DNA from: Plasmopara viticola
Taxonomy: Eukaryota; Oomycota; Peronosporomycetes; Peronosporales; Peronosporaceae
Direction: 5' to 3'
Length of the DNA: 64,000 nt
Assembly (NCBI GenBank): GCA_001695595.3
Contig: MBPM02000028.1
Location: 372,001 to 436,000, forward strand
Made by a program: the position numbers and the translations under genes. Under the pieces are notes generated by a model. The model was not told the DNA's origin and made no database searches. It saw only the letters and a list, made by a program, of their open reading frames with translations. Each line of letters opens with the position of its first letter. The first letter of the stretch is position 1. Below are positions 1-11,700 of the stretch, one piece after another.

Positions 1-573
1 ATGATGGCGTTGATGACGCGCTTTTCGATGAAAGTTTAAGGACAAATTGGTCGGCACGTCTGGAAAGCCACTCAATATTATTGTGCAAAAGGAACACTTC
101 TCCGACAACATGTGGTGCCAAGCAAAAGGTGCCTAATGTTGACATTTGCTTTTTTCCACCAACTTTATCCAATCATCGATCAACTTTAGTGTAAACGACG
201 GCGTAGAAAGTGTCGAGCGATTAAAGAAATTCAACCCCACTCCCTCGATAATGCAGTTCACTCACGTAGCGTCGTTGCGTCGACGAGAATTGCGACGATT
301 TTGTACTTTTGAAACATCTGAGTATCCCTATTTTTATTATCAATGAGAAAATAGAGCTATTTAGTCGTAACATCGTGTGTACGCGAGTCAAGACCTCTCC
401 CAGGGAGATGGTAGAAAGTCTCATTCATTATTCAAAAATGAAATCGGGTTTAACCACATGTCTTATGACCAAAACATGCGGCTATCCTTAGATTGGCCGA
501 TACGTAGTCTTGAGGTGGCTAAATGGCTAGCTTTGATCCCTTGTCATCTAACTTTCTTTCTTGCTCCATTGCA
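1..573. other. 5' flank of effector A1; no gene
   Basis: No convincing gene is present. Bases about 62-230 carry the dispersed intergenic repeat found next to most effector genes in this window (core signatures TTATTGTGCAAAAG and GCCAAGCAAAAGGTGCC, then GTGTAAACGACGGCGTAGA). Bases 490-497 hold AGATTGGC, an inverted CCAAT box shared by most paralogs. The stretch 541-565 is the T/C-rich initiator region directly before the A1 start codon. The flank closely matches the ones before A2 (13,720-14,207) and A4 (31,385-31,873). Confidence 0.6.
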
Positions 574-1321
574 ATGAAGTTGCTCAAGTTTCTGGCCAGT
601 GTCACCGTATGCATCGCTTTCGACTCGGGCGTTAAAAGCTTAAGCGACGTTCATTCCGACTCTCACTCTATACAAAAGGGGCGCGCTCAAAAGCGACATG
701 GCAGAGGAAGAGAGGCTTGCTAGTGAAACCTTTGCGAGCGTGGGGCGCTATTTTGGGCGTCCAGCCGCCAAAGAGAATGCGAAGCTGTCGGAGAAACTCT
801 TACCATTGGGGAGAGACGAAGATGGTTTTGCCACGAATGCGAAGCTAGTTGTTGGCTTGTTTGAAGAAGTAAAAATGGGCCGTAAGGACAAGGGCCCACA
901 GTTGATAAAACTGGTTGTCAAGATGCAAAAGGTCGAGGAATCAAAGGAATTTGCCGACACGACCATGGTGACGATGTTAAAAAACCCCAAGACGACGAAT
1001 TTGGTCGTCAAAGAATGGATCGAGTCTGGGAAAACTCCAACTGAAGCATCCGAGTTTTTGCTACGACATGTAAAGGACCAGAAGTGGATCGATTTTGTCA
1101 ATAGTGATATGTTCCATCCGTGGCTGACCTACGTCAGCAGATATTATATGAATATGAAAGATAAATCAACTCTTTTGGACAAGTTAGCCTTGGCGACTTC
1201 TGTGAAAAAATTGTTCCGTGAAAATCGCAATGCGGACGAAGTTACGGCGGCTAATGCCAAACTTGGTACAACTGAGGAGGGGAGATTAGTTGATGAGATA
1301 ATTGCATTTGCTCCAGCATAA
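574..1321 (+). pseudogene. Broken RxLR-like WY-domain effector (A1)
   Basis: This is a member of the secreted effector family of the cluster. It begins with the family signal peptide (MKLLKFLASVTVCIAFDSG) at the ATG at 574, after the conserved initiator region. Compared with intact paralog A2 it lacks 44 bases after the codons for KGRA, near base 690. Forty-four is not a multiple of three, so the N-terminal frame runs into a stop at about 723. The rest of the protein continues in another frame from MAEEER (698) to the TAA at 1319-1321. The missing stretch is the linker between the RxLR-like site (HSIQ) and the acidic EEER site. The C-terminal part is well preserved, with the WY-type pattern (KEWI ... 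PWLTYV). An internal start at 698 could make a 207-residue protein without a signal peptide, which would not be secreted classically. The call as a pseudogene is firm unless the gap is a sequencing error. Confidence 0.85.
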
Positions 1322-2716
1322 AGCACCAACGAACATGCAACGGACAGTGAAAGTCTTCCCGTCGTGTGAGTGTCGTGTACCATCCATCAAATGGAAGTAC
1401 TCATAGTGAAGACCGTTTTGATCCCGATCCTACGTCCCTTTATACGATTAGCACTTTAATTTTGCATACATGCGCATTGTTTCTTTTCGTCTATCTAAAT
1501 TAATTTGACCTCGTTTTTTTACGCGATCAGTATTGTATTCTTAAGTAATGACTACTTTGAAGTGTTAAAGCAACGTTTAGTATCACACATTCAAATAATT
1601 AGTAGCGCAATACTTGAAGCATGGCAGACATTGTAGCGTTAAAATTGTATACACCCATAGCCGACCTTTTAAGCTGCTGCTGAAAAGGCTCACACCCCGA
1701 TTATTTTGACTGAGGTGAAGCTGTTTACCTATACCTCTCAAGCGGAATAGTGTCCTCTTTTGCTCTTAATGGTGAACTCTGGTGTGAACGTACGATACGC
1801 CAACAACGAAGAATGTACAATATGAGCCACTTCTCGACAAGAGCGACGCCGTGGACGAGCAGAAAAGGAATGACAATAACGTTGCAATCACACACTCCTT
1901 GACAAGTGCTTTCATACTCAAAAATCGCATCCAAAGACTAGAAAAACGGCATGCATGACAAGCCACTCGCTCGTGCCAACATTATTGTGCAAAAGTTGCC
2001 AAGCAAATGGTGCCAAATTTGGACATTTGCTTTTATAAACCAACCTCGATAAATTGCATTTGCCAATTTCACAAAAATATTTGCGTAAACGATGGCAAAA
2101 AGAGCGTCGCGCGAGATAACGCATGTGTCATGGTCCCATCAAGCTGTCGTCGATTACGTGGTCGATTACTTTCGACACGATCGTGTAAACAGACGTCAGC
2201 TTTGCTCGTTAATAAAGGCATTACAATGGGTCAAACCCCACTAAAATTGTCCGTTGTTTGAATGCAACGACAAGGGCAAAAGTGCAAAAAGTTGCATGCA
2301 AGGAATACTGCGACGTGCTTGCCTTTGGTGTTTTCTACGCAACTTTTTTTGGCTCGCGTAACGTCGTAAATATTTTTTGTGTACGCTTTTCGGACTTATA
2401 TGTACATATGTACTCTAAAGCACCCGGGTAACCTTATTTTTATAAATAACGGTAATCCGTCGTCATAAAAGCCATTATAAATATAAAATCAAAGAATTTT
2501 AATTGTAAAATTGCCTAGCTAATAGATAGTTCAACGTAAATATGCTTGACTAATAGATAGTTGAAAGCTAAGAGATGTAAAATAGGCCCACTGAAATTTA
2601 TGTGTTGTGCCACATGTCTAAAAAGCAAAACATGCTGTTATCCTTAGATTGGCGAACAAGTAGTCTGGCTAAATGGCTAGTCCCCGTTACATCCCTTTTT
2701 TTCTTGCTTTAATGGA
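1322..2716. other. Intergenic A1-B1; repeated flank, no gene
   Basis: No supported gene. This is the standard A-to-B spacer, also seen at 15,000-16,415, 29,012-30,210 and 32,666-34,083. It holds a second form of the dispersed intergenic repeat (about 1,958-2,125) and a B-type upstream region ending in AGATTGGC at about 2647-2654, roughly 70 bases before the B1 start. Short open frames here are not conserved in frame between the copies, which argues against coding. Confidence 0.6.
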
Positions 2717-3504
2717 ATGAAGTTGCTCAAGTTTCTGGCTAGTGTCACCGTATGCATCGCTCTCGACTCGAGCGTTGATAGCTCTCGCAACGATCGTCGC
2801 GACTCTCACTCTATACGAAAGGGACGCGCTCTTTCAGATGGACCAATGCAGATAAACGACAACGCTAAAGCCAACAAAAGCGACATGGCAGAGGAAGCGA
2901 GACACTTTGGAGACACCTTTGCGTTTGTGGGGCACTATCTTGGACGTCCAGCCGTCGATGAAAATGCGGGGCTGTATGAGAAACTCTTACCTAAACAGAC
3001 AGGCGAAGGTGGGGTTGCCGCGAATGAGCAGAAAGTTATCGGCTTGTTTAAACAAGTCAACGAGGGCTATAGTAACGAGGGCCCACGTTTGATGGAACTG
3101 GTTGCTAAAATGCAATACGTCGAGCATTTGAAAGAATTTGCCGACACGACCATGGTCACGATGTTAAAAACCCCAAGACAATGGATTTGGTCATCAAGGA
3201 ATGGATCAAGTCTGAGAAAACGCCAACTGAAGTGTCAGAATTTTTGCTACGATATGTGAAGGATGAAAAGTGGATGAATTTTGTCAAGAGCGATCTGTTT
3301 AACCCGTGGCTGACCTACGTCAGCCGATGTTATACGAAACTTAAATCGAGTGATCGGGATACGACAGCCTTGGCGAAGTCTGTTAATAAATTGTTTTTTG
3401 AAGGTCGCAATACCGAAGAAACTGATGTGGCCAGTGCCAAAGCTTTTGAAACTGCGGACGGGAAGCATGTTGCTGTTTTGATTATGACACTTTATCCAGT
3501 CTGA
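2717..3504 (+). pseudogene. Frameshifted RxLR-like WY-domain effector (B1)
   Basis: B-type effector, nearly identical to intact B2 (16416-17204), so the lesion can be read exactly. At about 3164-3168 it has a run of five A where B2 has six. This single-base loss shifts the frame inside the sequence encoding MLKNPKTM. The N-terminal frame ends at 3259 after 180 residues, while the WY-domain half continues in another frame from 3181 to the TGA at 3502-3504. The signal peptide (MKLLKFLASVTVCIALDSS), HSIR in the RxLR position, the degenerate acidic site EEAR and the WY region are all still encoded. B4 and the 46927 gene have a T/A variant at the same spot, so the tract is mutation-prone. A homopolymer sequencing error is the main alternative to a real pseudogene. 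Confidence 0.8.
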
Positions 3505-4163
3505 TTATATATTCTCGGGTCTTTTCGTCAATCTTTTTTCTCAACAAATTTTAACTCGACGTTGCTTCTTTTAGGCGAGTAGTATGCATATTTCTTACGT
3601 TTGTTCGAAAACCCACTTGCTCGCGACAATGTGGTACAAACAGGTTCCACGTTAACCGCTAGGAGACGTGGTTTTACAGGTGCAAAAAGGGAAAATTCGT
3701 TCGCCGATCGCCGAAGGTTTTTGCATTTGCCACATCGACGCAAAAGATTGCGCAATCGACAACAAGACAAGCGTCGAGCGAGACGCAAGCGGGAGGTGTC
3801 GCCACCGCCATAAAACGTACTTTTGAAATTGTATGCAACTACAACGGCAACGATGTATTACTAGAGCAAAAAGCTGCACGCAAAGACCGAAAAGAGGTAC
3901 TGAGATTGGGTACCCAGAGGACCCATTTTTCAAAGCAAAACCTCGTCGCGATGTAATTAGTGCATGACGCTGGCCGAGTGGTGGCTTTTTGAGTCAGCAA
4001 CTTGCACTAAGTAGGCTGACATTGCCGTCTTGCGATGAGCAAATAGTGATCTATAACGTTGGTCATGCTGAGGGTACTTGTTTTTGCTTGGTTCACTTTC
4101 AAAGCCACAAAAAATAGTACTACGTATTCCAAAAAGGCAATTTCGCAAAACAATGGTGCTCGA
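3505..4163. other. 3' flank of B1; no gene
   Basis: B-type 3' flank, repeated at 17,205-17,864 and, more diverged, at 34,873-35,507 and 44,400-44,860. Short open frames on both strands (for example 3601-3813 +, 3652-3933 -) are duplicated unchanged in the near-identical copy but are disrupted in the diverged copies, so they look non-coding. Bases 4152-4163 (AATGGTGCTCGA) are the left target-site duplication of the next element. Confidence 0.6.
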
Positions 4164-5303
4164 TTTTCGGAAAAGGTTGGGGTGACGCCCTCCTTCCAAG
4201 CGCGGGGGCTGCGCGCTTCGGGCAGGTGCTCTCGGGCATCTGCAGGTCTCTAACGAGTCTCACCCTCGACGCGACGGTCTCCAGCACCAGGCCAAACCCC
4301 CTTCCACGCCCTTAACCGCGCCAACCGCATCCGGATTGGCTCCTTTAATGTGAATTCTCTAGGTTCGAAGCGCAAGAAGCACGAAACACTCCCCGAAGAT
4401 CTCCGGCGCTACCGCGTCGATATCCTTGGCCTCCGAGAAACCAAGATCTACGATAGAGGTGAGCACCGCATTGATGACTTCCTTCTAACCCTGAAAAAAA
4501 AAAAAAAGCCAAGACCGAAGTCACCGAAATCCGCCGCCACTGCAACCCGTCGGGCGCCACTCGACACGCCCGATCCCGAGAAGAAACCTGGCACCACACT
4601 AAGAAGCTCGAAACACTTCTCGGCGATATTAAAGATCTATCCCGACGCAAGTCCCTGGCCACCCTCGCGCTCCACCGCCTCTGGTCCGTCTGGCTCCGCC
4701 CCACGTTCATCTCACCCAAGACACGCATTCGATTGTACAACACCAACGTTCTACCAATTCTGCTGTACAACTGGGCTCTTACCAAGTCAGAGCTCCACGG
4801 CCTCGAGAGTTTCCATCGCCGCCAGCTTCGCTACGCTCTTGGCTATCGCTACCCCCGACCCATTTCGAATGCAAGACTCTACGACCTCTGTGATGAGCGG
4901 CCGCTGAGACTACGACTGACACAAGTTCGCTGGCGCCTGTTTGGCCATGTACTTCGCCGCTATCCCGACATTCCAGCTTACCTCCAGATGCGTGCCTACT
5001 TCTTCTCCACTGCAGCAAAATGGCGCGGACGTCCCCGCACCACGCTTCCCTCGACACTCGACCACAACCTTGTTTCCCGTGGCTCCGGCTTTCGACTCCG
5101 GATAGCACAAGACCTCGAAGTGGTACGTACCCTTGCACAAGACCGAAAGAAATGGAAGACCCATACGACCTCGGTGCTGGATGCACTGCCCGCCGAACGA
5201 GACTCGACGTATGCGGACACCACTCTATGCCGTGGACTAGCCAGACTGAGCCTAGCACGTGCATACCTTGGCAACGCGATAACGTAATACATTACATTAC
5301 ATT
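4164..5303 (+). mobile_element. Internally deleted LINE (1.14 kb), copy 1
   Basis: A non-LTR retrotransposon remnant bounded by a perfect 12-bp target-site duplication, AATGGTGCTCGA, at 4152-4163 and 5304-5315. The 5' end contains the start of an apurinic-type endonuclease frame (about 4340-4490: IGSFNVNSLG, then VDILGLRETK). An A-rich run at about 4495-4507 marks a junction. After it comes only the C-terminal end of the reverse transcriptase ORF (about 4570-5287), including RLYNTNVLPILLYN and FGHVLRR motifs. Most of the endonuclease and the whole catalytic reverse transcriptase are missing, so it is non-autonomous. The 3' end is a short tandem tail of ATTAC units. LINE clade is not assigned. 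Confidence 0.85.
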
Positions 5304-5338
5304 AATGGTGCTCGAGTCATATACATACAGGGTATATA

Positions 5339-5422
5339 GAAACCGGCAAGACATTTCATAATATATTTAAGCACCTTAAATTTTAGCACCTTAAATTTAT
5401 TATGAAATGTCTTGCCGGTTTC
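5339..5422. repeat. Inverted repeat with 25-bp arms
   Basis: Bases 5339-5363 and 5398-5422 are perfect reverse complements (GAAACCGGCAAGACATTTCA plus AATA-type end). The loop contains two tandem 15-base units (AGCACCTTAAATTTW, about 5370-5399). Single-stranded DNA or RNA would fold into a strong hairpin. The unit-4 copy (about 35,960-36,015) has only the right arm in diverged form, so the left arm was probably added by a local inverted duplication. Confidence 0.85.
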
Positions 5423-5451
5423 TTTCTTTTAATATGTAGCATGTGACTGAT

Positions 5452-5776
5452 GTCAAGGAAAAGGTTAAGGTGACGCCCTCCTTCCAAGCGCGGGGGCTAA
5501 ATGCTCGCGCGCTTCGAGCAGGTACTCTCGGGCATCTGCAGGTCTCTAACGAGTCTCACCCTCGACGCGACGGTCTCCAGCACCAGGGCGCCACCTGGGC
5601 TCTTACCAAGTCAGAGCAAAACAAAATAACGGAAGACCCTCACGACCTCGGTGCTGGTTGCACTGCCCGCCGAACGAGACCCGACGTATGCGGACACCAC
5701 TCTATGCCGTGGACTAGCCAGACTGAGCCTAGCACGTGCATAACTTGGCAGCGCGATAACGTAATACAATACAATA
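5452..5776 (+). mobile_element. Short non-autonomous LINE derivative (0.33 kb), copy S1
   Basis: Flanked by a 12-bp target-site duplication, CATGTGACTGAT (5440-5451 and 5777-5788). The sequence is assembled from separate parts of the 1.14 kb LINE at 4164: its 5' end (GGTGACGCCCTCC through CTCCAGCACCAGG), a short internal piece (GGGCTCTTACCAAGTCAGAG) and its last 150 bases. The tail is a tandem AATAC repeat. It encodes no protein and would depend on LINE machinery in trans. Three more copies lie at 19153, 27692 and 30211. Confidence 0.85.
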
Positions 5777-5788
5777 CATGTGACTGAT

Positions 5789-8700
5789 AATTAATTGGGC
5801 TTTTATTCTACATTTATTCCGAATAATTCGGCAATTTGCCAGTCACTCCAAGAGTGGACAAAGACAGACCCAAGCTTTTGACTGGAATTGCTTTAAACTA
5901 CACTGTAGTGAAACTTACTAATTAGGACGCTAGGCCGTACTGACGTAAGTCTACGAAAAGCTTGAATGTCACGCGGAATGGAAGAGGGCATGCATTGTAG
6001 GCTGCACTTACACTGTGTCCGGGTATTGAGGCAATTTTGACTTAGTGTTTGCTTAATGCTACTTGCGCAGTAATCGCTTAACAATCATCCATTTTCATTA
6101 ATCACTTTGGTGACATAAAAACTTGATAAAAAAGAACACACAAACGGTAATTTTTACCTTGACGGGCCCGCAAAGGGACAAAAAATTGGCGCCAGACATG
6201 GCAAAATGCTGCACCAAGAGCCGATTTTTTTTTGCGTCCGGCTGACGCCATATTTGAAAAGGCGGAAGATCCTTTGCTGAATCCAGACCGTGACCCACAA
6301 GACAAACGATGCGCCGCTTTAGCTGGAGTACCCCATCATGTCCCTTCGGACTTATGTTTTCCAATGTGAATTCCGGCTAGAGAGCTCACATCAAGTTTAT
6401 TAAACACGGAAATAATGACCTTACTGGGTTCAATGCCGCGGACACCGTTTTGGTCGTCTAATCTGGCCGATCTTTGAGACTTAAAGGCTATTCGAAATGC
6501 TGAAATTAGTTTTTAGTGCACCGATCGGGAGGTGTGCAAAGAATTGGTGTGACCATTTGCGGTCGTAAATTTTAAGCTTAACCTTAGTTCAGGTACAGTC
6601 ACTAGTATTATGTGGACCTTCAGCGCCTACCAGATGACGCCACGGACGGAATCATTTGTGACTGGATTGCTCAAAAAGGTACACCTCTGGTGTTTATTAC
6701 ACCGGCTCACGAAGTTGGTGGTGTTCGTTCACGCAGGCGCCGGGCTTATTCTAACCCAGATATGCCTCCGGTCTCAGTCATGCTGGATAAATGACCCAGG
6801 TTCGATCAAATCCGGCTTCCATGTCACGGCCATTCAGTGGTTCACCACCGTGATAGGGCGTACAGTAATGTGGTCCCTCCCTTTATCAAAGAATCAGGAA
6901 AGAAAGCCAAAATTCGCAAATCTGAGCCTGAGGAACCAAGTCTCAATTAAGATGATGCTGGAAGCGTATGACAATGAGAGCGACTCAAGAGACCATTCGG
7001 CAATGAATGGTAATTTTGGGTTGGAATGTGTGTCACATAGTGAGATCACTCCGATTCAGAACTTGGTTCACTTTCCTCAATGGAAGACATTGAGCCTTCA
7101 ATTATGGCTAGATCAAAATCAGTCTGGCCAAATGGAGGCGAGCCAGTAAAATCAATTACAGCGGCCAATTTTTTGCCTGCGCGCATTCTTCGGGCAAAAA
7201 ATTGGTACTTAGTATTGTCGCCACCCCGACAGTGGAATTGCGGCGTTTACCTCCCTCCCAACGGAAATATCCGCCTATTTTCTCTATGAAATCTTATGTA
7301 TGGCCTCGTGAAGAATGAGAAGGACCCATTCCGTCGGACCACAATGCCCATCTCTCAGACACAACTATGGAACCACCTCAGTCTGTGGCGTCTTTTGTAA
7401 CGGTTTTGGGGGTGAGCGGAAAAATATTAAAGTCAAGGCAATGTTGAAGAAATAGCCCTTTCTTAACTCTGCGCGGTCATTCAGGAATATTTGCGATCTT
7501 TAATCCAGATCACTGACCCATACATACTACTATCAACGGTCCAAGCACAACCAAGCCTTGACCGAGTTTTACTCGATTCGGAAGTGTATGCCAAATTTCA
7601 CCACCTTCGGTCAAAGGCTTTTGTTCACGCGGTCGTCCGAGAATTGGGCACACGCGACTACCCATCGTCAGCCCATCGATCAATATCCGGCCGCGTCTCA
7701 CCACTTTATCTAAACCAGACCGACTTTGACTTCCAGTCACTTTTGGGTCAATTGTGCCCGGAACAGACCCATTTCTGGTGAGAGTCAAAACTGGCTCAGG
7801 CTGATCTAGCTCTGCAAATAATTGCACCTAGCATCTATATGGGCCCGCTTCAATTGAGTGCGGTTCTCGATAAGGCAACATCGGCACTGCCCCACTCATT
7901 GTGCTTATTATGGGATAATGTGACTCTGTCCGCCATAAGGAATCCTAACTTGATGAGAAGAATTTTGGCTGGGCCACTTTCCTATGAACTACGCAAAGCT
8001 TTTGAAAATCTGCGCAAGCAGGCTACTTTACTGGATCTCTCGGTTTCCATTTTCCTAAAAATACAACGGACTTTAATGGGATACTCAATCGATACAAATG
8101 GTTTAAATAATGTATCACAACGAACCCTAAATTACTTCTCGAACAACTTCCACATGGTGGGAATTCAAAACACAAAATTTACGGGTATCAAATGCCAAAA
8201 AAGAGCCCAATTTCACTGGAAAACAGCTTCCCAGCTAAGCTCCAGTTTTTGGTCTCAAAATAACATGACCTTTTTCACAGGGCAAGCTAGTGTTGGTTTA
8301 TTTGTGACACCTACTTACCCTATCCGAAAGATTCAAGGCATTACGCGCCTCCTCACCCGGTATCTCCTTATCCGGGGTAATATTGAACATGCATCCACGT
8401 GCAATACGCCCCAGTTTAGCCAAGACACCGGGCTGTCTTTTTTGGAGATTTTCCCCTTATTTTGGAAAAATCAGTCTTCTTATTGTTCTGGGGGACCTTA
8501 TTACCATCATTTCCAGTCAGCTAGATCAGGCACGACATGGCGATAGAAATTCAAGGGCGCAACAAATTGCTCGACTGGATGAGTTTAATCCGTTTGGTCG
8601 ACCCTTGGCGACTTCAAAACTTCGATCTTCAACAATTTACAAGCCCCATCTCAAGTTCAAGAATTGACTACATCTTAGTCAGCTCTCAACTTTTCCACAC

Positions 8701-11700
8701 GGGTTTTTAGACTGTTCACCATGATTTCGAAGGCTTGGCAGGAATAGACGACCATATAAAAAAATTCGACTTGGCTGTTCAATCTTTGAATTGTCAAGAA
8801 GAGCCTCATGGAAATGCCCAGTTTGGGTAATCCAGTTGCCTGAAGCCCAAGAGTATTTGCACAACGTCTTAAAAGAGCTAGCAATTTTTCTTGGGCTCTT
8901 AATTAGAATTCCTAAATCCGAGACTCCTTTTTGATGAACACAAACGGAAAGATTCTTTTTTATCTGCGTGAGTTGTTCCTGAAGAAAGCAAAATGATAGC
9001 ATGCGTGTGCTTGAAAGTTTTCACCTCAAAGTAAATGACCTTCAGCATTTGCACGCTCAGGATGCATCTAGTGTCCATCCGGACCATATTACTATTGCAA
9101 AAACCCAGAGCTGAATAATCAAAATTACTTTTCGTACGAGCAGAAGTTAATCTCCGGCTTGGATCCACTGAGCGCTGCTCTAAATTTTTCTTCAGACCGT
9201 CAGCCATTCCTCACAAGACGCCCATCCCGGTTGATTTGTTCGAAGACCTAGAGCCGACTTGTTCCTCTGTTTCGTCGCACTGGTCTGGAATTTACTATTA
9301 GCCTTCGAAGTTATTTGGCCATAGTAAACCAAAATGGGATCCTTTTAAATTGGTCCAAACCCTTCAAGATACTAAAGCGCGGCTTACCTTAACGGATCAG
9401 GCTTATTTGGACAGCACCTTTATAGCCTTTGAGTTTTATTGGGCGCTAACACAGAAGGCAATCGAAAAAAAACCGGGGCCGGGTGGCCTACCTGTAAGAC
9501 AGACCTACCCCTCTGGAGCAGACATTTGAGGTTATACATGCTGCTAAATTACAAAGGAGGAAATTGACCAAATTTCAGTTGAGGGTCCAAGTCTCGCGTC
9601 TTTATTAGAAAGGCGGTCGGAAACTTCCCACCAATTGTCGACCAATTTAATTCCTTAATGTGGATGCCAAAACCGGGCCCAAAATGTTGGCCCATAGGCT
9701 CGGTGCCGTATTGGGAAAATTACTGCGTCCGGACGAATATGGGTTTTGTACCGGGTCGAGATATTCGCCGCGCACATTTACGGTTTCAAGCTTTGACCAA
9801 ATTATTTGGGAGTAGAAATTCCCCGGCTGGCGCTGTTTTACTAGTTTTGCTAAAGCCTTTAATAGTGTCGTATGGGACGCACTTATCATGGGTATTAACG
9901 CACTATGGCTTTAGGGACCAAGTTGCCCCAACGACTTTGATGTTTAATGGCCAACCACTTGACCCATTTGAATTAGGTGCGGGTGTCCATCGAGGAGGCC
10001 CATCTTCGCCAGCAGTATTTGTGATCTTTATTTAGCCTTTGCTTAACTTCCTTCGAGTTCGTCTACGAAATTTTGGTCGCCAGTTTCAACCGGCAACTCA
10101 CTTTATTAGTGATATTCACTCCATTTGCGAGTCCGACTCACCCAATAATTCGACCCAAACAGTTATTAGCTTTGCTGGTGACTGCACCGGACTCCTTCAT
10201 GATTCACGCCATACCAATTACCTCATAAAATTGGTGGGAAATTTTTGTGAGACCTCTGGTATGAGTCTTATCATGGCTAAGACAGCAATCCTTCCCTTCG
10301 AACCCTGGACCGCGGAAAATGGGCCATTACAACAAAAACTTTTATCACTGGGAGTTATCGTGGTAGAGAATAATGCCTGCACCAAACTTTTGGGCATTTA
10401 TTATGAACCAACTCTTATGAATGCTGATCGACTCCAGCATCTTATCGTGGACATGATTGATCGGTGTTCGCTATGGCTTCACCGTGCAAAAACTTTACGA
10501 GGTCAAGTTGTTATTCTTCAACAAATTATTCTACCCGTGCCATGGTATACGACCAGAATTTGTTATATTCCGTACACCGGCTTTCACGATCAACTTTTAC
10601 GACTAAATTTACGCTTCATGTATCGTCTTAAGTCTTCCAACGCTCTGGCCCGCGAGTAGTAATTCCTAAAACGTCAAGTTGGATTAGGTTTAACACCTAG
10701 TTTAGACTCCATTAAAGTTCTTCAACTTTACATGCCCTGTAAAGTGATTTAAGCTCGCAGGATGCCGACTTTACCGTCTTAAGCGGACCCAATTATTCAG
10801 ATTTTCGATAAAGCAATTACGCCTTGGGGACACGACTATGGTATTCTTCACGCCCCGATTTCTATCGGCCCGAACCACGTGGTTTCACACCGTTTTCATC
10901 GCTGGACAAGTCTTATGAAGTATCGCCACTTTGTACTTCTTACATGGCAAACTCAATTTTGCAAAAACCTTACGTGGATTTAAGTCAAATTTGACAGGCT
11001 AACCATGCTCATTCCAAATGATGTGGATATCACCTACGGTAACTGTGGTAGAACTCTAGCCGGAGCTACAAGACCACTCTATTTAGTAAAGTTACTAGCT
11101 GCCCAATGATGTTTTAAGCCGGCGCAACTATTTACGGTTTCTCAACACCCATTACGACTACAAACCTTTCCCAATTTTAAGCCAATTTGGCTCCGGGAGG
11201 CTTGTCAGCGCGCATTCATGCAACAATTTCTTGAACAAGGATGGCTCTCTACTGCGTAAGCTAGCCCCTTATTCATTAAGGACTAGTCAAGCGCCGAAGT
11301 TTTACGCCGCAAATCACACCTGGACGTTTGAGACTTATAAAGTATCAGAGCTTAGTGTGACAAGAATTCGAATTTTTTAATGGTACTTGATCACCGACAT
11401 TGCCCCTTTCTCGACTCGGCGTCTTAGACAGACCTGTACAACTACATGAGCCCACGACTACAAAAAGGGTCGACATGTCCTGCCAGTCTATTCTGACCTT
11501 CTTTATCGGCTCCAGCACAACGCTTTATTTCCCGGTTATCGGTTTCAGCATCTTACTGCTGCAATTTCGACCTGCCATCATGGCTGTGGAGTTCTTGAAA
11601 CTGCCCCACACTTATTTTGCTATTGCGATTTTACGACTAAAGTTTGGTCTATATTGCTCAATGTTTTTCGAGGCTTTCATCGGGCCACACTGGAATAGGA

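Noticed and set aside
3601..3933. Small overlapping open frames on both strands after B1, duplicated after B2
   Set aside because: They are preserved only in the near-identical duplicate, where everything is preserved. Diverged copies of the flank do not keep the frames.
4345..4785. 146-residue open frame on the - strand inside the 1.14 kb LINE, and similar - strand frames at 4779-5264
   Set aside because: They are antisense to the recognisable endonuclease and reverse transcriptase readings and are explained by GC-rich LINE coding sequence.
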